From: Streptomyces sp. TSRI0107
Lineage (GTDB): Bacteria; Actinomycetota; Actinomycetes; Streptomycetales; Streptomycetaceae
Reading direction: 5' to 3'
Assembly (NCBI RefSeq): GCF_001905845.1
Contig: NZ_LIVZ01000006.1
Coordinates: forward strand, 1 to 64,000
DNA length: 64,000 bases
Below the pieces are notes generated by a model. The model had not been told where the DNA came from and ran no database searches. It was given only the letters and a program-made list of their open reading frames with translations. Shown here piece after piece: positions 36,531 to 43,863 of the stretch (the first letter of the stretch is position 1; the number at the start of each line of letters is the position of its first letter). The position numbers and the translations under genes were made by a program.

Positions 36531-37455
36531 CGCGCTGCCGGGGCCCGTCGAACTTCGAGCGGTCCACCGCCGGTCTGGGGGCGGGCGCGGCGGCCATCAG
36601 CTTGATGGTCTCCCGCCCCGCCAGCGCGGTACGCCACTGCCCGAGGTGCGGCCTGGTCCCCCGTGGTCCCGCCGCCTGCTCCCACAGCGCCCGGACCGCG
36701 GTCTCCCGCCGCTCGTCGAGGACGCCGGGCAGCAGGTCCAGCGGCCGGCCGGGGGCGACATAGGCGTCCTGGGCGAGCACCCGCCCCACCACGAGAGCCG
36801 CCTTGTAGCGGTCGCTGTCCACCGTGACGGCGCCCGCCGGGGCGAGCGGGTCGTGCCAGTCCGGGGTGTCCGCCTGGTCCAGGACCGGCGGCCGCCCCGC
36901 CATCCGCACGCCGTCGCAGTCCAGCAGGTGCACGGCAGGTCCCGGCCGTACGGTCCACAGCACGTTCGCCTGGGACACGTCACCCACGACCAGGCCGAGG
37001 GCGTGCATCCAGCCGAGGAGCTCCACCACGGCCACGACGAGGGCGTGACGCTCGGCCGGCGACGGCTGCGGCACCGCCTGCCAGGCCGCCTTCGGCTCCC
37101 GGAGCAGGTACGACAGCTCGATCAGCCGGGTGTCCCCGCGCGTCGTGCGCCACGTCATGGAGTCCGGGGCGCGGCGCATCAGGAACCCCGTCGCCCGCCC
37201 GCCGTCCACGACCCGGCACAGCGGCCACGCCGTCTCCCGGTCCAGCCGGTCCCGTTCGGCGCCGCCGAGCTGCTGGCGCAGCGCCACCAGGTCCGCGAGC
37301 ACACCGCCGTCGGCCTTGTGCGGCTCCCGGTAGCTCTTGTACAGGAGCCGTCCCGGGCCGGCGACGTCGAACACCTCGCCCTGGCCGCCGTCCCCGATAC
37401 GGTCCTTCAGGTTCAGGCCGCCGAGCGGGACGTCGGCACCGTCGTCGGCGCTCAT
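36508..37455 (-). CDS. atypical protein kinase of a TerY-P-type triad
   Basis: The 315-residue soluble protein has a recognisable but divergent kinase fold: glycine loop GDGGQGEVF (21-29), ATP-site Lys in LLYKSY (K40), catalytic loop VVGDVSQANVLW (D159, N164, with Gly replacing the His/Arg of HRD) and LLDCDGVRM in place of DFG (179-182). About 75 C-terminal residues follow. Kinases of this type are encoded with vWA (TerY) and PP2C partners in the TerY-P triad, as here. Its start overlaps the PP2C stop by four bases. Targets are unknown; it may phosphorylate the vWA or membrane partner. Confidence 0.82.
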   Translation of the reverse strand: MSADDGADVPLGGLNLKDRIGDGGQGEVFDVAGPGRLLYKSYREPHKADGGVLADLVALRQQLGGAERDRLDRETAWPLCRVVDGGRATGFLMRRAPDSMTWRTTRGDTRLIELSYLLREPKAAWQAVPQPSPAERHALVVAVVELLGWMHALGLVVGDVSQANVLWTVRPGPAVHLLDCDGVRMAGRPPVLDQADTPDWHDPLAPAGAVTVDSDRYKAALVVGRVLAQDAYVAPGRPLDLLPGVLDERRETAVRALWEQAAGPRGTRPHLGQWRTALAGRETIKLMAAAPAPRPAVDRSKFDGPRQRGRISLRD

Positions 37456-38954
37456 GACGGGGTCTCCGCGGTCTCCCACAGCACGACGGCGGTGCGGTCG
37501 TCGTCGTACGACTTCACCCGGTACTGGAACTGCCACAGGAAGTCCGCCGGGGCGGGCACCGGCCCGGAGCCCCAGGCGCGGGCGAGGAAGTCGCGCATGC
37601 CGGCGTCGCCGGCCAGCGGGGTGGACAGGCCGTCGGTGCACAGCACCAGCACGTCGCCGGGCTGGGCCGGGCCGATGAGCTGCACCTGCGCGCGATGGCT
37701 GTGCGGCAGCGCGGCGGTACGGGTGTCGATCACCCCGGCGCCTTCACCGTCGCCGTGCGGGTCCGGGTCCGTGATGCCCAGGTACCAGCGGCCGTCGCGC
37801 AGCAGCGCGGTGCCGCCGTCGCCCACGGCCAGGAAGCCGCGCACCCGGACCGCCGGGTCCAGCGGCACGAGCAGCATCCGGAGCGTGGTGGAGTACGCGC
37901 CCGGGTCCTCGCCCCGCTCTCGCGCCTGGTGCGCGAGCAGGGTGGCGACGTGCCGCAGCGCGGGGTCCGCCGCCCCGGCGAACCGGGCCGGGTCGGCCTC
38001 GCGCAGCGCCGCGGCCAGCTCCGCCGCGACCGTGTCGAGGTAGAGCGCGGCGAGCCGGCAGGCCTGCTGGGAGCCGACGTGGGAGCGGGCGGCGGAGCCG
38101 ACGCCGTCCGCCACCGCGAGCAGCAGCAGCTCGTCGGCGCCCTGCTCGCCGATCCGGGTCACGGCGAGGGAGTCCTGGCGCGGCTCGGCGTGATACCGGT
38201 GCGAGTCGCCGCGTACGGAGGCCGCCCGCACCGTCAGCGCCTCGTGCGCGGCGCCGTCCACCACCATGTCCGGGATCAGCGCGGCACTCGGATCCACCCG
38301 CACCCTCGGCACCGCGCGCGGCTCCGCCGGGTACAGCGGCGGCTTGCTCCCGGAATGCCAGGGGTCCCCGAGCCCGGGAATCCCGGCATCGGGGGCCTCC
38401 GGCGCGTCCGGCGGGTCGGGAGGGGTGGGGGCTGCGGCGGCGGGGGGTTCGGGGGTGGGGGTGGCCTGCGGGGGTGCCGGGGGTGGGGGTACGTCGTGCG
38501 GGGGTGCGGGCGTGGGTACGTCCTGCGTCGGCGCTGGGGGCGCGGGCGGGTGCTGCACCGGTGCCGACGGGGCGAGCGGGTGCTGCCCGGCGGCCGCGCT
38601 GTAGGACTGCGGGGGCGCCTCCGGCACGGGTGCGACCTGCGGCGGCGCCGGGGGCGCGGACGGGTGCTGCACCGGTACCGGCGGTGCCGGCATGTGCTGC
38701 CCGGCCACGGCGCCGTAGGACTGCGGAGGCGCCGAGGGCGTGGATACGTCCTGCGCCGGCATGTGCTGCCCGGCCGCCGCGTCGTAGGGCTGCGGGTACG
38801 GGTCCGGTGACGGTGGGGCCGGCCGGGATTCGGTAGTGGGTGACGGGCCGGGGGTCCGGGGACCCGAGACGATCTGGTCGACGCTCTGCCAGGTCTCGGC
38901 CAGCGGGTCGTGCGCGCCCGGACGGGGTGGGGTGTCTTCGGCGTTCACGTGCAC
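37452..38954 (-). CDS. PP2C-family Ser/Thr phosphatase with long Pro-rich N-terminus
   Basis: Residues about 240-495 form a PP2C domain with metal-site RQDSLAV (D261), LLAVADGVGSAARSHVGS (D283-G284), FLAVGDGGTALLR, LVLCTDGLST and DDRTAVVLW. Residues about 35-215 are a Pro/Ala/Gln-rich linker with three copies of a QSYxAxAGQH-type unit; the copies start near residues 55, 78 and 116. The gene belongs to the five-gene operon read from 41584 down to 36508 and is coupled to the kinase by overlap. It likely reverses the kinase's phosphorylation. Confidence 0.87.
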   Translation of the reverse strand: MHVNAEDTPPRPGAHDPLAETWQSVDQIVSGPRTPGPSPTTESRPAPPSPDPYPQPYDAAAGQHMPAQDVSTPSAPPQSYGAVAGQHMPAPPVPVQHPSAPPAPPQVAPVPEAPPQSYSAAAGQHPLAPSAPVQHPPAPPAPTQDVPTPAPPHDVPPPPAPPQATPTPEPPAAAAPTPPDPPDAPEAPDAGIPGLGDPWHSGSKPPLYPAEPRAVPRVRVDPSAALIPDMVVDGAAHEALTVRAASVRGDSHRYHAEPRQDSLAVTRIGEQGADELLLLAVADGVGSAARSHVGSQQACRLAALYLDTVAAELAAALREADPARFAGAADPALRHVATLLAHQARERGEDPGAYSTTLRMLLVPLDPAVRVRGFLAVGDGGTALLRDGRWYLGITDPDPHGDGEGAGVIDTRTAALPHSHRAQVQLIGPAQPGDVLVLCTDGLSTPLAGDAGMRDFLARAWGSGPVPAPADFLWQFQYRVKSYDDDRTAVVLWETAETPS

Positions 38955-38997
38955 CGGGCTCCGTTCTCGTGTCGACCGCCGGCGTGGACGGCCGCGG

Positions 38998-39663
38998 TCA
39001 CAGCTTGTCCAGGGAGACGGTGGAGAACCCCGGAACCGTGTCGTCGACGGCCAGCGTGAAGCCGCTGCCGCCGTCCGCCGAGATGCTGGCGGCGGACCGG
39101 ACGATCGACCGGGTGAGGCTGGAGGCGAACTCCCGCAGCGCCTGGGCCGGGGAGACGCTGGAGTCCTGCTGCATGAAGGCCCGGAAGTTCGCGACCTGCC
39201 CGATCGTGGCCTCCTCCGCCTCGCCGATGCCGAACGCGATGATCTTCGGGCAGAACCGGGACTGGCTCAGCTCCTTGTACGCCTGCTCCCAGCCGTCGTC
39301 GGTCGGTATGCCGTCCGAGAGGAAGAACGCGACCGGGCGGTACACCTCGTGCCCCTGCGCCTTCAGCGCGGCCACGTCGGTCTCGATGCACTGCCTGAGC
39401 GTGCGGAACGCCTCGCCGTACGAGGTGAGCCCGCCGGCGGCGAGGGCCGGCACCTCCTCGATGTCGCTGAGGTCCACGAGCGGCTGCAGGACGGTGGCGG
39501 TGTCGGAGAAGCCGATGAGGCAGAAGCGCGTCTTGTCGGCGACGGACGGGTTGGTGCTGATCTCGTGGTGGAGGTCCGGCAGCGCTCCGTTGATGGCGTC
39601 GATCGGCTCGCCGATCATCGAGCCGGATTCGTCGCAGAGCAGGTAGAAGGGAAGGATCTGCAA
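38998..39663 (-). CDS. vWA-domain protein, TerY-like
   Basis: The 221-residue protein is almost entirely a von Willebrand factor A domain with a complete MIDAS metal site: DESGS (D11, S13, S15), GGLTSYGEAF (T80) and FLSDGIPTDDG (D117). The opening ILPFYLLCDESGSM and the length match TerY proteins, in which the metal-binding domain works with a kinase and a PP2C phosphatase. It is the third gene of the operon, 43 bases upstream of PP2C. No signal peptide is present, so it is cytoplasmic. Confidence 0.9.
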   Translation of the reverse strand: MQILPFYLLCDESGSMIGEPIDAINGALPDLHHEISTNPSVADKTRFCLIGFSDTATVLQPLVDLSDIEEVPALAAGGLTSYGEAFRTLRQCIETDVAALKAQGHEVYRPVAFFLSDGIPTDDGWEQAYKELSQSRFCPKIIAFGIGEAEEATIGQVANFRAFMQQDSSVSPAQALREFASSLTRSIVRSAASISADGGSGFTLAVDDTVPGFSTVSLDKL

Positions 39664-39692
39664 GGTCTGGTACCTCCGGCGGTGCGGGCGGG

Positions 39693-40181
39693 TCAGTACG
39701 TGTAGAAGTAGATTTCGAGGTCGGCGTGGCCCGTGGCGGCCCCGCCCTTCCAGAAGTCGCGGGTGGTGGCGTCCCGGAACATGTCGGGGCGGGCCTTCTT
39801 CAGCAGGCTGTTGATCTGGTGGGCGTAGTCGCCGCCCGCTCCCGGGTCGGGGTGGCGTCCGAAGGTCAGCACGAACGCGGCCTGCCGTCCCGTGTACCGC
39901 TCGGTCGCCTTGCGCAGGCCCCGCACCATGGCGTCCCTGTCGCCGGGTGCCGCGTCGACGGCCACCTTGACGGGGGTGCGGACCACGGCCCGGGGACCCT
40001 TGTGCCGGGGCTTGCCGGGCTTCGCCGTCGCGGTGGCCGACGGGGACGGCGAGGCGGAGTCGGCGGCCCGCGCGGCCTGGGGGTCGCCCTGGTCGCCCAT
40101 GGCCACCAGCGCGAGCACCAGCAGCAGGTCGGCGAAGAGCCAGCCCGCGAGGTGCAGCGGCTGGAACCCGCGGCGCTTCAT
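39693..40181 (-). CDS. single-TM protein with intramembrane Asp (MotB/ExbD/ZorB-like, tentative)
   Basis: The 162-residue protein has one N-terminal membrane segment (about 11-29, LAGWLFADLLLVLALVAMG) with an Asp (D18) in its first half, the hallmark of MotB, ExbD/TolR and ZorB ion-channel subunits. A Ser/Pro/Lys-rich linker (41-65) leads to a small extracytoplasmic domain (about 66-162) with FVLTFGRHPDPGAGGDYAHQ, only loosely like an OmpA/MotB peptidoglycan-binding fold. Its start overlaps the stop of the membrane coiled-coil gene by four bases. A stator-like role is inferred; I recognise no named family. Confidence 0.6.
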   Translation of the reverse strand: MKRRGFQPLHLAGWLFADLLLVLALVAMGDQGDPQAARAADSASPSPSATATAKPGKPRHKGPRAVVRTPVKVAVDAAPGDRDAMVRGLRKATERYTGRQAAFVLTFGRHPDPGAGGDYAHQINSLLKKARPDMFRDATTRDFWKGGAATGHADLEIYFYTY

Positions 40182-41584
40182 CGGGTCTTGGTCAGGGACG
40201 TCGGGACGTTCCGCCGCGGTTCACCGGGATCCTCGGTCTCCGTCTCACCGGTGACCGGCGCGGCCGCACCGGCCGTCGGCACGGGCGTACCGGCCGTCGG
40301 CACGGGCGTACCGGCCGTCGGCACGGGTTCACCGGTCACCGGCGCCGACACCGGCACCGGCACCGGCGCGCGGTCGGCGGGATGTCCGGCCGGCCGGTCG
40401 TCCCGGCCCCCGCCGGCCCGGTTCGCGACCCGCATCTCGTCCGCGACCCGCATCTCGTCCGCGAGCCGTGTGAAGCTCTCCGCCGCGCCGCGCAGCGCGC
40501 CGGTCTGGGCTCCCAGCTCGCGGGCCGCGCGCTGCGACTCCTCGACGGCACGTGCCGTGCTCTCGGTGATGTCGCCGAGCCGGCCGAGCAGCTGGGCCAC
40601 GACATCGGTGGTCACCTCCAGGCCCGTGGTGTACGCGCGCTGGGAGGCCGCCAGCACGGTCACCGACTCCTCCACCCGTTCCCCGACGCTCTCCACGGCG
40701 AGCCGTATCTCGCCGTGCGTGCCCTTGACGTCGCCGAGGGCGGTGCCGACCCGTGTCCCGTTCTCGCTGACCGCGGTCTCGATCCGGGCGACGGCGGCGG
40801 TCAGCGGCTGCACGGACTCGTCGACCTCGGCGAGCCTGCGTTCCGCCGCCTGGACGGCGTCGCCGACGATCCCGGCCGCCGAGCTGAGGTCCTTCTGGGC
40901 CCGGACGGCCTTGCCGCCCAGCTTGTTGAGGGTGGCGGCCGCCTGGGTGAGTTCGGCGGAGAACCGCTGCGGCGAGCTGAGCCGATGCCCGTTCAGGACC
41001 AGCTGGGCGCGGGTCAGTACGGGGACGAGCCGGGCCATGAGGTCCTCGTCGGCCCGCTCGGCCGCCTCCTCCCGCCGGGTGACGGCGGCCCGGCGCAGCC
41101 CGTGCACCAGGACGAGCGCGAACAGCACCCCGATGGCCGCCGTGGCGCTCATCGCGACGTGGCCGAACGTGAACGCGCCGGTGAGGTGTCCCTCGAAGCC
41201 GGACTGCCACAGCTGCAGGAACGGCCGGGCGGCCGCCTTCGGGTCCGCCCCGGTCAGGGCCTCGTAGGCGCTGGACGCCCGGGTCAGGCCGTACCAGGTC
41301 ACCATCAGCGGCAGGAAGACGAGCGCGCCCAGTGCCGCCTCGACGTAGGTCCAGGCCTTGTGTTCCGTCTGCCGCGCGTCGCTTCGGCGCAGGCTCTCCG
41401 GCCGCGCGTAGGCGGTGAGGAGGTCCAGTTCGGTCCAGGGTTCGAGCGCGGTGGGGTCCTGGTCCGCGAGGGCGTCCGCGAGCGCGGTCAGTTCGCCCCT
41501 GCGTGGTTCGAGACCCGGCCGTTCCGCCATCTCCCTGACGCTTCGCGCGACCACCTGGCGGTCCAGCAGGACGTCAGCGGGCAT
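40178..41584 (-). CDS. membrane protein with long cytoplasmic coiled coil (MotA/ZorA-like, tentative)
   Basis: First gene of the operon. The 468-residue protein starts ATG 41584 after GGGGGTGGG. It has a cytoplasmic N-terminus, TM1 (about 80-100, ending LPLMVTWYGLTRASSAYEAL), a short outer loop, TM2 (about 138-163), a long predicted coiled coil (about 170-385) and a Pro/Thr repeat tail (PVPTAGT repeated, encoded by a 21-nt tandem repeat near 40276-40340). The TM1 T-x-x-G-L pattern recalls ExbB/ZorA pore helices. With the overlapping Asp-TM partner it could form an ion-driven complex, but homology needs testing. Confidence 0.6.
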   Translation of the reverse strand: MPADVLLDRQVVARSVREMAERPGLEPRRGELTALADALADQDPTALEPWTELDLLTAYARPESLRRSDARQTEHKAWTYVEAALGALVFLPLMVTWYGLTRASSAYEALTGADPKAAARPFLQLWQSGFEGHLTGAFTFGHVAMSATAAIGVLFALVLVHGLRRAAVTRREEAAERADEDLMARLVPVLTRAQLVLNGHRLSSPQRFSAELTQAAATLNKLGGKAVRAQKDLSSAAGIVGDAVQAAERRLAEVDESVQPLTAAVARIETAVSENGTRVGTALGDVKGTHGEIRLAVESVGERVEESVTVLAASQRAYTTGLEVTTDVVAQLLGRLGDITESTARAVEESQRAARELGAQTGALRGAAESFTRLADEMRVADEMRVANRAGGGRDDRPAGHPADRAPVPVPVSAPVTGEPVPTAGTPVPTAGTPVPTAGAAAPVTGETETEDPGEPRRNVPTSLTKTR

Positions 41585-41787
41585 TCCCACCCCCCATGAC
41601 ACGATGTGCACGGGGGCGCGTGACGGTGGCGGTCGCGGCTCCCCACCGTACGACCTGCCTGGCTCCCCCGACCGGTCACACGCACCCGACGTGTGACCAG
41701 GGCCACCGAGCGTACTCCAGACCCCCAGGGCTTCGCATAGACTCGAAGAACCGCATCGCGCGTCAAGTGGCGGATGAGGAGGGGGCG
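41585..41787. promoter_or_regulatory. divergent promoter region of the Ter-type module
   Basis: The 203-bp gap separates the TerD-like gene (plus) from the five-gene operon (minus). TAGACT at 41738-41743 is a good -10 for the plus strand, 44 bases before the TTG start, but no -35 consensus stands before it. No palindrome is obvious. Confidence 0.4.
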
Positions 41788-42447
41788 TTGGCCGACGACA
41801 ACCGTCCGCGAGGCACCATCCGGCTGAAACCGGTGAAGCCGGCGGCCGGCCCGGACCGCCCGGAGCGCGCCCCGGCCCGCCCGGACACCCTGCTGACCAG
41901 GGCGGCACCGCAGGCGCAGGTCGCGGGGCGCGGCATCCTCCAGGTGAACCTCAACTGGTCGGTGGCGACGGAGGCGGACCTGGATCTGGGGTGCCTGGTG
42001 TCGTTCGCCGACGGGTCGGGCATCGCCGTGCAGCCGCTGGGCAACGCGTTCGGCTCGCTGACCGGGTGGCCGTACGTGCAGCTCGACCAGGACGACCGCA
42101 GCGGCGCGTCCTCGGACGGGGAGACGGTCCGGGTCGACCTGGGGCGGCGGGAGAGCTTCCGGCGGCTGCTGTTCTACGTGTACGTCTACGAGGGCGCGGT
42201 GGACTTCCGCCGGCTGGGCGCGGTCGCCACGGTCACCGCCCCTTCCGGGACCTTCCGCATCGCGCTCGACGACTCCCCGGGCGGCGCCACCGGCTGCGCG
42301 ATCGCCCTGGCCACGTCCGGCCCGAAGGGGCTGACGGTCCGCAGGGAGGTGCGCTGGTTCTCCGGCACGGAGCGGCAGCCGGTGCAGGAGGCGATGGACC
42401 GCGCCTACGGTTTCGGTTTCCCCTGGGTGTGGGGCACCAAGGACTGA
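41788..42447 (+). CDS. TerD/TerA-family protein
   Basis: TTG 41788, five bases after AGGAGG, gives 219 residues; a GTG at 41767 lacks a site. After a Pro/Arg-rich N-terminus (1-45) comes a TerD domain (about 55-215): ILQVNLNW, the calcium-type acidic loop EADLDLGCLVSF, PYVQLDQDDRSG, VYVYEGAVDFRRLGAV and the end FGFPWVWGTKD. TerD proteins bind calcium and belong to the tellurite/phage-resistance Ter system; the lone TerA/TerD-like gene divergent from a vWA-PP2C-kinase operon suggests a Ter-dependent stress or defence module. Confidence 0.88.
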   Translation: MADDNRPRGTIRLKPVKPAAGPDRPERAPARPDTLLTRAAPQAQVAGRGILQVNLNWSVATEADLDLGCLVSFADGSGIAVQPLGNAFGSLTGWPYVQLDQDDRSGASSDGETVRVDLGRRESFRRLLFYVYVYEGAVDFRRLGAVATVTAPSGTFRIALDDSPGGATGCAIALATSGPKGLTVRREVRWFSGTERQPVQEAMDRAYGFGFPWVWGTKD

Positions 42448-42449
42448 GA

Positions 42450-42480
42450 CGTCCCGGGCCCGGCGCGCGGGCCCGGGACG
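42450..42480. terminator. bidirectional terminator
   Basis: A perfect 13-bp stem (42450-42462 with 42468-42480, CGTCCCGGGCCCG) and a GCGCG loop separate the convergent TerD-like and acyl-CoA dehydrogenase genes. Confidence 0.85.
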
Positions 42481-42502
42481 CTTCGTTCCGCCGGGGCGGC
42501 CG

Positions 42503-43666
42503 CTACGGCAGGTTGCGCGCCATCACGATGCGCTGGACCTGGTTGGTGCCCTCGTAGATCTGGGTGATCTTGGCGTCGCGCATCATGCGCTCCACCGGGT
42601 AGTCACGGGTGTAGCCGTAGCCGCCGAGGAGCTGGACGGCGTCCGTGGTGACCTCCATGGCCACGTCGGAGGCGAAGCACTTGGCCGCGGCGCCGAGGTA
42701 GGTGAGGTCGGCGTCGCCGCGCTCGGAGGCGGCGGCGGCCTGGTAGGTCAGGGCGCGGGCGGCCGAGATCTTCATGGCCATGTCGGCGAGCATGAACTGG
42801 ATGCCCTGGAAGTCGGCGATCGGCTTGCCGAACTGCTTGCGCTCCTGGACGTAGCCCTTGGCGTAGTCGAGGGCGCCCTGCGCGATGCCGAGGGCCTGGG
42901 CGGCGATGGTGATGCGGGTGTGGTCCAGCGTCTTCATCGCGGTGGCGAAGCCGGTGCCCTCCTCGCCGATCATGCGGTCGGCGGGGATGCGGACGTTGTC
43001 GAGATAGACCTCGCGGGTCGGGGAGCCCTTGATGCCGAGCTTCTTCTCGGGGGCGCCGAAGGAGACGCCCTCGTCGGACTTCTCGACGACGAACGCGGAG
43101 ATGCCCTTCGAGCGCTTCGACGGGTCCGTCACGGCCATCACCGTGTAGTACTCCGACACGCCCGCGTTGGTGATCCAGCGCTTCACGCCGTTGAGGACCC
43201 AGTGATCGCCGTCGCGGACCGCGCGGGTCTTCATACCGGCCGCGTCGGAGCCCGCGTCGGGCTCGGAGAGGCAGTACGAGAACATGCCGTCGCCCTTGGC
43301 GAGCGGCGTCATGTACTTCTTCTTCAGCTCCTCGGAGCCGGAGAGGATCACGGGGAGCGAGCCCAGTTTGTTCACCGCGGGGATCAGCGAGGAGGACGCG
43401 CAGACGCGGGCCACCTCCTCGATCACGATGACGGTGGCCAGGGCGTCGGCGCCCGCGCCGCCGTACGACTCGGGTACGTGCACCGCGTGCAGATCGTTGG
43501 CGACCAGCGCGTCGTGCGCCTCCTGCGGGAACCGCGCCTCCTCGTCCACGGCGGCGGCGTGCGGCGAGATCTTCGCCTCGGCCAGCGAGCGGACGGCGTC
43601 GCGGAGCATGTCGTGCTCCTCGGACGGGCGGTACAGGTCGAAGTCAGCCGATCCGGCCAAGGTCAC
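42503..43666 (-). CDS. acyl-CoA dehydrogenase
   Basis: FAD enzyme that introduces the alpha-beta double bond into acyl-CoA. The 387-residue protein has the flavin signature MFSYCLSEPDAGSDAAGMKTRA, RWITNAGVSEYYTVMAVT, QERKQFGKPIADFQGIQFML and the catalytic Glu in QIYEGTNQVQRIVMAR (E372). It occupies the position of mycobacterial fadE25, near purE/purK. It starts GTG 43666; a TTAC..GTAA dyad 21 bases upstream may be an operator. Substrate (short or branched chain) is not readable. Confidence 0.95.
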   Translation of the reverse strand: MTLAGSADFDLYRPSEEHDMLRDAVRSLAEAKISPHAAAVDEEARFPQEAHDALVANDLHAVHVPESYGGAGADALATVIVIEEVARVCASSSLIPAVNKLGSLPVILSGSEELKKKYMTPLAKGDGMFSYCLSEPDAGSDAAGMKTRAVRDGDHWVLNGVKRWITNAGVSEYYTVMAVTDPSKRSKGISAFVVEKSDEGVSFGAPEKKLGIKGSPTREVYLDNVRIPADRMIGEEGTGFATAMKTLDHTRITIAAQALGIAQGALDYAKGYVQERKQFGKPIADFQGIQFMLADMAMKISAARALTYQAAAASERGDADLTYLGAAAKCFASDVAMEVTTDAVQLLGGYGYTRDYPVERMMRDAKITQIYEGTNQVQRIVMARNLP

Positions 43667-43686
43667 TCACGCTCCAAGGACGCTAA

Positions 43687-43700
43687 TTACCGTTAAGTAA
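43687..43700. promoter_or_regulatory. possible operator upstream of acyl-CoA dehydrogenase
   Basis: TTAC-cgttaa-GTAA is an inverted repeat in an AT-rich island just upstream of the acyl-CoA dehydrogenase start. The island continues with CAAATTTTAG. TetR-type fatty-acid regulators often bind such sites; which one is unknown. Confidence 0.35.
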
Positions 43701-43863
43701 CACAAATTTTAGGGCCCTGCCCACAGCAGGGGTACGTGAGCTTGGCGACAAGCGCCGAGACGGACGAGGCACAGAGACAGACGAATAAGACACGGGAAAG
43801 GTGCCCGGCGAGCGGCCCGACTATGCTCGGGCTCCGCATCACCGCCGTACCCCAGGAGCACGC

